DNA from: Armatimonadota bacterium
Lineage (GTDB): Bacteria > Armatimonadota > DTGP01 > JAHWJO01
DNA length: 6,813 nucleotides
Reading direction: 5' to 3'
Assembly (NCBI GenBank): GCA_019348365.1
Contig: JAHWJO010000259.1
Coordinates: forward strand, 1 to 6,813
This document shows, piece by piece, positions 1-4,975 of the stretch (within the stretch, counting starts at the first letter, position 1; every line of letters starts with the position of its first letter). The translations under genes were made by a program, and so were the position numbers. The notes under the pieces were generated by a model. The model had not been told where the DNA came from and did no database searches. It saw only the letters and a program-made list of their open reading frames with translations.

Positions 1-27
1 GGCCGAAAGACTCTCTCCCGTACGGTC

Positions 28-55
28 AGATCCCTCGCGTACGCTCGGGATGACA
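28..55. repeat. REP-like dispersed palindrome of the 'CHPERTRG' type
   Basis: This imperfect palindrome has outer arms ATCCC (30-34) and GGGAT (47-51), a 2x2 mismatch (TC/TC), and a GCGTACGC core. Read on the minus strand it begins TGTCATCCCGAGCG and continues into GCGAGGGATCT. Sequences of this shape are a familiar dispersed intergenic repeat in many environmental bacterial genomes and give the spurious peptide 'CHPER(S/T)(E/R)G' when translated; here the minus frame reads CHPERTRGI. The family assignment rests on recall of that pattern. Only one copy is seen in the window. It lies 200 bases beyond the last gene, the usual kind of place for such elements. Confidence 0.6.
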
Positions 56-67
56 AGAAGATACGAC

Positions 68-101
68 TCGGGAGGACATGCAAGTACTTATCGGGAGGAC
101 A
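68..101. repeat. Short direct repeat, 11 bp, two copies
   Basis: TCGGGAGGACA occurs at 68-78 and again at 91-101, a period of 23 bases. It lies in non-coding sequence between the dispersed palindrome and the hairpins that follow the 692-residue gene. No function is evident, and two copies are too few to call an array. Confidence 0.3.
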
Positions 102-157
102 GAAGAGATACCCTTTGCGTAAGTCCTGTTGATATCAATAGATCCAGCCGGTCGTCC

Positions 158-212
158 AGTCCCCGCAGGGGGACTTCGCGCCCTTGTTGCCCGCGACTTG
201 AGTCGCCGGGCA
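158..212 (-). terminator. Two consecutive hairpins beyond the last gene, possible transcript end
   Basis: Two strong hairpins lie 49-103 bases beyond the stop of the 692-residue gene. The first reached by the transcript spans 212-188: TGCCCG pairs with CGGGCA and CGACT with AGTCG, 11 pairs in all with one bulged base at 206 and a very tight loop. The second spans 175-158: AGTCCCC pairs with GGGGACT, seven perfect pairs around a four-base loop. Neither is followed by a T-run on the minus strand, so these are not canonical intrinsic terminators. They could protect the 3' end, end transcription without a U-tract, or belong to a repeat cluster together with 28-55. The rest of 1-260 shows no convincing gene. 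Confidence 0.35.
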
Positions 213-260
213 CGCGTGAACGGCCCCAATACATACGAGGACCAATGCTCAGGCCGTCGG

Positions 261-2339
261 TTACGGCTTCACTTCACCGTCGCCGGAACTTTCGCCGCCG
301 GGGGGACGGTCGTACGCCCAGTAACGGTTCCCCACCTGCAAGAGCGTCACGATCCCGATCCTCGGCCCCCGGATCTTCCGCCGCGCCCCGGCGATCTCCT
401 CGTCGGAGGCGTTCATGGACTTCAGCCACGCCTGCGCCTTTTCCAGCGCCGGGTCCTGATCCCGATCCCGCTCCTCCTGCTTCGCCCGGTACCAGTCTCC
501 CTTGAACTGCGAGGGGGCTAGGTAGACCGGCGGGTGGACCTTCTCCCAGTCCTGGTACTCGAAAACCTTATCGGGGCGGAGGTGGAGCAGAATCCGGCTC
601 TTCGCCGCGTCTTCGGGGGAGATCTCCCTCGGCATCTCCATTCGCAGGGCTTTCTCGCAGAGCCGGAGCTGTTCGCCGGTGAACCCGGCCAGGGGGAGGC
701 CCGCCGCCGAGACGATCTTCCGCCGCCCTTCGGGGGGGAGGGAAGCGTAGAGGAGCAGGGAGTCCCGGTTGTTCCCGGCGAGTCCCCATTCCTCCCGGAT
801 GCCGTGCCTGCGCCGGAGGGCCAATTCCAGGTCCCACAGCTTGAACGCCGGCTCCGGCAAAACCGCGATCTCCGATAACTCGTCCAGCGTCGGGAAGTCC
901 GGTCGTGTCCGGGCAATCTTCCATCGCCGCAGGAGCCGGTTCGGCACGTCGAGGGTCCGTTCGGAGAAGTAGTTGTGCCGCCGGACGGTCACGAAATCGC
1001 CTTTGACCGCCCACTCGGACTGGAGCGATTCGGCGGCCCGGTTCAGCACGTCCCAGATGGCCACCCCGTCCCATTTGAATTTCGTTTTCTCGTAGGTGCG
1101 GAGGTAGTAATCGGCGAGGATGGGTTGACCCGTCTTCTCGTGCAGAGCCGCGAAGAAGTCCGCCGAATCGATGAAGTCGCGGGGGTTGCCGGTCTCCTGG
1201 TCGAACCGCGACGGCTCCTCGCCGGGTTTCTTCTCTGGCTTCGGCGCGGCTTCGGGGGGGAGGTCCGGTTCCGGCGCGAGGGCAATTTTCTTCTTCAGTA
1301 TGGGATGTGCTTCGAGGAGGCGGGGATCGGGTTCCCTGAGTGGGATGCGGGTCCGGTCGGGCACGCCCTTCAGGGCCGAGTTGTAATGCTCCGTAATCAT
1401 ATACCCCTTGTCCTGCTCCCCAATAGTGGTTCGGAGGACGAAGATCACCTGATCGGGACGGTCGCGGTTCAGATGGAAGCCCAACTCCAGCCGCATCCGG
1501 TCCAGGGGGACCTCGGCCAGCTTCTCCTGTCCGAAGGGGGTGTTCCGGCTCTGTTCCTTTTGCAGACGCTCGGCGGCGTCGCGGGAGAGGGTCCGGTCGG
1601 CGAGCGTGTAGTTGAACTTCTCGCCGTTCCTCAGCCGGATCATGTCATCCGGGGCGAGTTGCGAGTAGAGGTGGAGCGCATCCTGAAGGCCGGGATTGAG
1701 CCCCATCGATTCGAGCGCGCCCGCGTGTTCCTGCCACCGACGCTTCTCGGCCTCATCTTTTTCGGCTTCCGCGCGAGCCTTCGCCTCTTCCGCGCGTAGC
1801 TTCAGCTCCTCTTTCGGCGTTCGCGTGTAGGGCAGCAGGGCATCCAGCTTCTCGACCATGTGGAGGAGCATCTCGTCCTCGTCCTTGCGCCGCCGCTCCT
1901 CTTCCGCGAGCCGCTCCCGGAGGGTCTGGGTGAGTTGATAGCGGTACCTCTCCGGTTTATCGCCGTGGACCCTCCAGGTAAGGTGAAACATGCGCGCAAC
2001 CTGCTCCATCACGCTCCGCGCCGTCACCTCTTTCGCCAGGACGGTGAGCTTGATCTCCTCCAGCTCCTTCGCGACGTAGTACCGCGCGCCGGTCAGCCCG
2101 GAGAGGGTGTCTGCCAGCTCTTTCAGGTCCCCCGCCTTCAGACGCACGGTGATTAGCTTGTTCAGGCGCGGGTCGCGAGAGAAGAAATCATCGGGAGCCG
2201 GGGACGCGGATTCGACCGTAGGGGGCGTTTCGGCGGAAAATGCGGGGCCATTCAGGGGGCATGAAGCCGCCAGAAGCAGGAAAAGAACGAGCCGGGAACG
2301 GATGGGAGCCAGGAAAAAGAGAAAGGACCGGATAGTCAT
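261..2339 (-). CDS. Exported protein with two STN-like modules, function unknown
   Basis: This 692-residue protein begins with a signal-peptide-like N-terminus: basic residues, then a hydrophobic run at about 18-27 and a likely cleavage site near residues 34-36 (AFSA). Residues about 60-136 resemble the STN (secretin and TonB N-terminus) fold by pattern: an LITVRLKAGDL start, 'LKELADTLSGLTGARYYV', then 'KEVTARSVMEQVARMFHLTWRV'. A second similar unit lies at about 388-456 ('FFAALHEKTGQPILADYYL', then 'VAIWDVLNRAAESLQSEWAVKGDFVTVRR'). Between them, 137-205 is highly charged and probably helical, and 352-378 is a Pro/Glu/Lys linker. No secretin pore domain or TonB-type barrel is seen, so this is not simply PilQ or a receptor. 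Only two cysteines occur (C27, C561); C27 follows LAAS, a poor lipobox. GGAGG five bases before the ATG supports the start. It is the last gene of the run, 34 bases after its neighbour. STN assignment is by eye and moderate; the function is unknown. Confidence 0.8.
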   Translation of the reverse strand: MTIRSFLFFLAPIRSRLVLFLLLAASCPLNGPAFSAETPPTVESASPAPDDFFSRDPRLNKLITVRLKAGDLKELADTLSGLTGARYYVAKELEEIKLTVLAKEVTARSVMEQVARMFHLTWRVHGDKPERYRYQLTQTLRERLAEEERRRKDEDEMLLHMVEKLDALLPYTRTPKEELKLRAEEAKARAEAEKDEAEKRRWQEHAGALESMGLNPGLQDALHLYSQLAPDDMIRLRNGEKFNYTLADRTLSRDAAERLQKEQSRNTPFGQEKLAEVPLDRMRLELGFHLNRDRPDQVIFVLRTTIGEQDKGYMITEHYNSALKGVPDRTRIPLREPDPRLLEAHPILKKKIALAPEPDLPPEAAPKPEKKPGEEPSRFDQETGNPRDFIDSADFFAALHEKTGQPILADYYLRTYEKTKFKWDGVAIWDVLNRAAESLQSEWAVKGDFVTVRRHNYFSERTLDVPNRLLRRWKIARTRPDFPTLDELSEIAVLPEPAFKLWDLELALRRRHGIREEWGLAGNNRDSLLLYASLPPEGRRKIVSAAGLPLAGFTGEQLRLCEKALRMEMPREISPEDAAKSRILLHLRPDKVFEYQDWEKVHPPVYLAPSQFKGDWYRAKQEERDRDQDPALEKAQAWLKSMNASDEEIAGARRKIRGPRIGIVTLLQVGNRYWAYDRPPGGESSGDGEVKP

Positions 2340-2344
2340 GATCG

Positions 2345-2349
2345 CCTCC
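2345..2349 (-). promoter_or_regulatory. Ribosome binding site of the 692-residue gene
   Basis: GGAGG on the minus strand ends five bases before the ATG at 2339. It fixes this ATG as the start. The upstream ATG at 2355 is out of frame. Confidence 0.7.
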
Positions 2350-2373
2350 GGCCATGAGTTCCAGCAAGGAAGC

Positions 2374-3063
2374 TCAGTCTCCTTCTAAAGCGAACTCCCG
2401 CGTCACGTCGTTGACTGCACGTTCCACCCTCTCCATCCACTCCGGGGAAGTCGCGTAGAACGTCACCGCATCGAAATCAAATCCCATATCGAACCAGACC
2501 GGGCAGTTTCGGATCACCTGCGCGAGAGACTTGTCAGGATAAGGATCGAAACTTCTCCCCTTCACCACCTTCTTTTCCGGCCAGAGGAGGCCGTGAAGGC
2601 AGGAGTCCATCCATTCGTTCACGTCGGGCTGCCACAATCGGCTCTCGAAGATAGCGGGCTCATAATCAAAGCTGATAGCAGACCAGTCGACGCGAGCGGC
2701 GCGGGGGTAGAGAGAAAGATTGACCGGTTCCTGACAGCCCCGGTACAGAATCCAGCGATGGCCGGGCGGCTGAACGTCTCTCAACACGCCGATGAAGAGT
2801 CTTCCCATCGCCCGGTGAAGCCCCTCCCAATCCTCGCACCACCCCAGGGTAGGATGATTCTCCGCCAGTGCTTCGTCTTTATGAGAAATGTCTTTCGCGA
2901 GGGCCGTCAATGTCGGTAGGTGACCGTAACGGGATTTGACAGCAGCGAGTTTTGGCGGCTTCCAGAAATAATCCCGTCTCGACGTAGCGAGGGTCCGTTT
3001 CCAAACTTTGTAGCGGATGTATTCCGGAAGGGGCGGCAGAGGAACGGAATCAGTATCTCTCAT
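2374..3063 (-). CDS. Tryptophan-rich soluble protein of unknown function
   Basis: The protein has 229 residues from the ATG at 3063, which has GGAG about nine bases upstream. A longer reading to 3129 would run over the end of the neighbouring gene and is less likely. I do not recognise the family. It has no signal peptide or membrane segment, so it is probably cytoplasmic. It has 11 tryptophans (about 5%), including WCEDW at 75-79 and pairs in aromatic contexts such as 'VWFDMGFDFDAVTFYATSPEWMERVERAV' in the C-terminal third. Four cysteines (C76, C110, C155, C187) are scattered and form no obvious metal motif. G+C is about 57-58% by eye against 65-70% in the genes to the right, and codon choice is less GC-biased, which may mean later acquisition. 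The gene sits 16 bases after the beta-strand gene and 34 bases before the STN-like gene, so it is probably co-transcribed with them, but its role there is unclear. Confidence 0.75.
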   Translation of the reverse strand: MRDTDSVPLPPLPEYIRYKVWKRTLATSRRDYFWKPPKLAAVKSRYGHLPTLTALAKDISHKDEALAENHPTLGWCEDWEGLHRAMGRLFIGVLRDVQPPGHRWILYRGCQEPVNLSLYPRAARVDWSAISFDYEPAIFESRLWQPDVNEWMDSCLHGLLWPEKKVVKGRSFDPYPDKSLAQVIRNCPVWFDMGFDFDAVTFYATSPEWMERVERAVNDVTREFALEGD

Positions 3064-3079
3064 CGGTGAAGGGCTCCGG

Positions 3080-3553
3080 TCAGAAGCTCGTGCTGAGGTT
3101 AATCCCGAAGTTCCGGCGCTCCACAGCAAGCAGGGTCACGCTGTGCCGCTTCCAGGCATACGTCGCGGCGAGGTGCGAGTTCACGCCGTCGTGCATCAGC
3201 ATCGCCGACCAGTTCGGGGTCAGGCTCGCGTGGATGCCCCAGGGGACGAGGAACTTATCCTCGAATTCGCTGTAGCTCAAACCCACGTACGGCGCGACGG
3301 GAACGTCGAGGGCGGGCTGGAGGCTCTTGCTCAGGGTGACGTAATAAGCCTGCCCGTGCGGCGTGCCGATCCGGTCCGAGCTGGTGCCGAAGATGACGGC
3401 GGGACGGGTCGCCGTTTCGGAGAGGGCGCGCCAGTTCGCCACCGGGTTCACCTCCCCCTCGCCCTCGTTGATCTCCAGCCCCAGCTGGAAACTCGGCGAA
3501 ATTCGACGCATGAGGATGGTGCGGTGCGTGGCGCGGTCGATCACGCCCTCCAC
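3080..3553 (-). CDS. Probable outer-membrane beta-strand protein, start unresolved
   Basis: From a GTG at 3553 the product has 157 residues. The sequence alternates polar and hydrophobic residues in short strands separated by Gly/Asn/Asp turns ('SFQLGLEIN', 'PAVIFGTSSDRIG', 'AYYVTLSKSL', 'VAPYVGLSYSEF', 'HLAATYAWKRHSVTLLAV') and ends in phenylalanine (INLSTSF), as outer-membrane barrels often do. The start is doubtful. The frame stays open upstream as far as 3628 and the added residues look like real protein (AFDPNIRWTLSHRY), yet no ATG, GTG, TTG or CTG lies there and no Shine-Dalgarno precedes the GTG. This frame is the same one used by the upstream YHS gene, with two TGA codons between. It could be a truncated gene, an unusual start, readthrough, or a sequence error. 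No signal peptide is present in any version, so secretion as drawn is unexplained. At about 157-175 residues it is short for a full barrel. Confidence 0.55.
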   Translation of the reverse strand: MEGVIDRATHRTILMRRISPSFQLGLEINEGEGEVNPVANWRALSETATRPAVIFGTSSDRIGTPHGQAYYVTLSKSLQPALDVPVAPYVGLSYSEFEDKFLVPWGIHASLTPNWSAMLMHDGVNSHLAATYAWKRHSVTLLAVERRNFGINLSTSF

Positions 3554-3620
3554 GTAACGGTGGGAGAGCGTCCATCGGATATTCGGATCAAAGGCAGTCC
3601 CCCGGACCGCCGTACCCTCG

Positions 3621-3638
3621 CCGGGTCAGCCGGGTCAG
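3621..3638. repeat. Perfect 9-bp tandem duplication at a stop codon
   Basis: CCGGGTCAG is present twice in a row (3621-3629, 3630-3638). On the minus strand each unit carries a TGA. The first (3637-3635) ends the small YHS gene and the second (3628-3626) lies nine bases on in the same frame. The duplication therefore gives the YHS gene a doubled stop just before the beta-strand frame reopens. Confidence 0.6.
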
Positions 3639-3928
3639 GCGGGGACCGCCGATGCCGGGGCGGGGGGCCTGGGGACGGGCTTGCCTTCCGCCTTCAACTC
3701 CAGCAGCGCGTCGTAGAGCTGGGAGAACCGTTCGGGGTCGGCGAGGAATTCGTCCTTGCAGGCGGGGTCTTTGAAGTAGTAGGTCTTGCCCCCATACTCG
3801 ACGGAGGCGGCGGCCCCGCTCGGGCCGGTGAGGATGCATTCCGCCGCCGGGGGAGCCGGAGCTGCAACGGCGGACAGCGAGGCGGAAACCGCCAGCGCGA
3901 GGAGGGGCAACGCCGTGATGCTCCTCAT
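3635..3928 (-). CDS. Small exported YHS-like protein with two cysteines
   Basis: The product has 97 residues. Residues 1-23 form a signal peptide (MRSI, hydrophobic run, cleavage near AVAA). Residues about 30-69 are a YHS-type domain ending 'YGGKTYYFKDPACKDEFLADPERF', the usual YHS tail. The rest is a short helix and a Pro/Ala-rich end. YHS/TRASH domains bind metal through cysteines. Aligned by eye with the YHS part of the upstream thioredoxin fusion, only C31 and C57 remain; the cysteine that normally follows YYF is a lysine (K53). Metal binding may therefore be altered, or shared with a partner. GGGGAGG four bases before the ATG is a strong ribosome site. The start overlaps the upstream stop as ATGA, so translation is probably coupled and the two proteins made together. 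Periplasmic location is inferred from the signal peptide. Confidence 0.82.
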   Translation of the reverse strand: MRSITALPLLALAVSASLSAVAAPAPPAAECILTGPSGAAASVEYGGKTYYFKDPACKDEFLADPERFSQLYDALLELKAEGKPVPRPPAPASAVPA

Positions 3929-4641
3929 TTGGCCTCCCCGGAGGCCACGCCCGCTCTCTCCGATGCGGCTCCTGCGGCGAGAGCCTTTTCGATCTCCTTC
4001 TCCATCGCCTTCTTGTCGGCCTCGCCGCCGTACCGCTTGACGATCCGCCCATCCCGCCCGATCAGCACGAGCGAGGGGAGTGCGTTTATCTTGTAAGCGC
4101 TCCACGTCTTCGCGTTCGCCATGGCGATGGGGTAGGTCACCTTCGTCCGCTTCACCACCTGCGCGACCGGCGCGGTCTTTTCGTCGATGGAGAGACCGAG
4201 GACGGCGAACCCTTTGGGGCCGTACTTCTCGTGCAGCGACTGGAGGTACGGCATGGCTTTGATGCACGGCGGGCAGTTCGTCCCCCAGAAGTCGGCGAGG
4301 ACCACCTTCCCCTTATAATCCGCGAGGGAGACGGGCTTGCCGGAGAGATCCTTGAGAGTGAACGCCGGGGCGGGCTTGCCTTCGTCGGTGACGAGGAACT
4401 CGTTCGGGTTCTGGAGGAACTCGACCTTGCACTGGGTGCTGCAGAAGGAGTAGTTCTTGCCCTTGTAGGTGGCGGTGGCCCGGACGGGCTCCAGGCCCGC
4501 TCCCTCGCGGGGGCCGCAGACGGCGCAGATCGCCTGATCCGCTTCCGCCGCACGGACGACGGGGAGAGGGGTTAAGACCGCCGAAGTCCCGGCGAGCGCG
4601 AGGGTGAGGCTGAACGATAGAACACTGGAATGAAAACGCAT
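3925..4641 (-). CDS. Exported YHS/TRASH-thioredoxin fusion protein
   Basis: The product has 238 residues in three parts. Residues 1-32 are a signal peptide (cleavage near VVRAA). Residues about 37-83 are a YHS/TRASH metal-binding domain with all four cysteines, C39-x2-C42 and C67-x3-C71, in the context 'YKGKNYSFCSTQCKVEFLQNPNEF'. Residues about 88-222 are a TlpA/ResA/peroxiredoxin-like thioredoxin fold: the 'GKPAPAFTLKDLSGKPVSLADYKGKVVLADFWG' entry, the active site C123-P-P-C126, and the cis-proline loop ALPS (P189) followed by LVLIGRDGRIV. The tail is Ala/Glu-rich. TlpA-like proteins reduce or exchange periplasmic disulfides, often in cytochrome or copper-site maturation; joining one to a TRASH domain suggests redox control of a metal site, which is inference. 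The SD GGGAG lies in the last codons of the preceding gene and the ATG directly follows that gene's TAA (TAAATG), so the two are coupled. No haem-binding motif is present. Confidence 0.92.
   Translation of the reverse strand: MRFHSSVLSFSLTLALAGTSAVLTPLPVVRAAEADQAICAVCGPREGAGLEPVRATATYKGKNYSFCSTQCKVEFLQNPNEFLVTDEGKPAPAFTLKDLSGKPVSLADYKGKVVLADFWGTNCPPCIKAMPYLQSLHEKYGPKGFAVLGLSIDEKTAPVAQVVKRTKVTYPIAMANAKTWSAYKINALPSLVLIGRDGRIVKRYGGEADKKAMEKEIEKALAAGAASERAGVASGEAK
3932..3945 (-). promoter_or_regulatory. Hairpin holding the ribosome site of the small YHS gene
   Basis: On the minus strand GCCTC pairs with GAGGC around CGGG, and the 3' arm carries the GGGGAGG ribosome site of the small YHS gene. 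The hairpin lies in the last codons of the thioredoxin fusion (A-S-G-E-A). Ribosomes finishing that gene would open it, which fits coupled translation with the ATGA overlap. The fold is short (five or six pairs), so this is a suggestion. Confidence 0.35.
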
Positions 4642-4965
4642 TTATCTCCCGTAAACCGTTAAAATCAGGCCGCCCGCGACGATGAGCGCCCCGGCGATCC
4701 CGTGGACCGGGGTCAGACGCTCGTGGAAGAGGAGGACGGCCAAAAGTTGCGATACAACGAAGAATACCGCAATGTAGATGCCCATCAGCCGGGAAAAGTT
4801 CCATGAGGATAGGTTGACGATGAACCCGTACGCCACGAGCGACAGGCTCCCGAAGAGCAATCCCCACCGGTTGACGCGCAGCCCCCAGCGGATGCCCGCA
4901 TCCCCGCCGACCTCCAGCAGGGCGGCCAGCACGAGGAACAGCAGGATGAGGAGGACGTGTTTCAT
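4642..4965 (-). CDS. Small multidrug resistance (SMR)-like four-helix membrane protein
   Basis: The product has 107 residues from the ATG at 4965, giving a clean N-terminal helix (MKHVLLILLFLVLAALLEV). A longer reading from 5004 adds 13 non-hydrophobic residues and overlaps the upstream gene, so it is less likely. Four membrane helices are visible at about 3-20, 33-51, 60-80 and 86-104. The layout follows the SMR/drug-metabolite transporter superfamily: a glutamate in helix 1 (E18 in LLEVGG, like EmrE E14), GIYIAVFFVVS in helix 3, then 'FHERLTPVHGIAGALIVAGGLIL' matching the SMR 'ERL...G..LI..G' ending. True SMR pumps exchange protons for cationic compounds through that glutamate. The substrate here is unknown, and EmrE's helix-3 tryptophan is not evident. 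It follows the ZIP gene by 10 bases, with no strong ribosome site of its own, and abuts the thioredoxin fusion, so coupled expression is likely. Confidence 0.8.
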   Translation of the reverse strand: MKHVLLILLFLVLAALLEVGGDAGIRWGLRVNRWGLLFGSLSLVAYGFIVNLSSWNFSRLMGIYIAVFFVVSQLLAVLLFHERLTPVHGIAGALIVAGGLILTVYGR

Positions 4966-4975
4966 CGCACGGTTA

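Noticed and set aside
129..138. TTGATATCAA, a perfect 10-base palindrome, as an operator
   Set aside because: It lies beyond the 3' end of the last gene with no promoter or gene start nearby, so no regulatory role can be supported.
26..229. Minus-strand open frame of 67 codons ending in CHPERTRGI
   Set aside because: The end is the translation of the dispersed palindrome, a well-known source of false proteins, and there is no ribosome site or family match.
50..521. Two plus-strand frames entering the left region
   Set aside because: Their products are Arg/Pro/Ser-rich and lack domains, and most of their length is antisense to the 692-residue gene.
975..1799. Plus-strand open frame of 274 codons
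   Set aside because: It lies wholly antisense to the 692-residue gene, whose signal peptide and ribosome site mark the true strand; the product resembles no family.
3017..4096. Long plus-strand open frame of 359 codons
   Set aside because: It lies antisense to four well-supported genes, its product is low-complexity Arg/Gly/Ala-rich with no domain, and GC-rich DNA commonly opens such frames.
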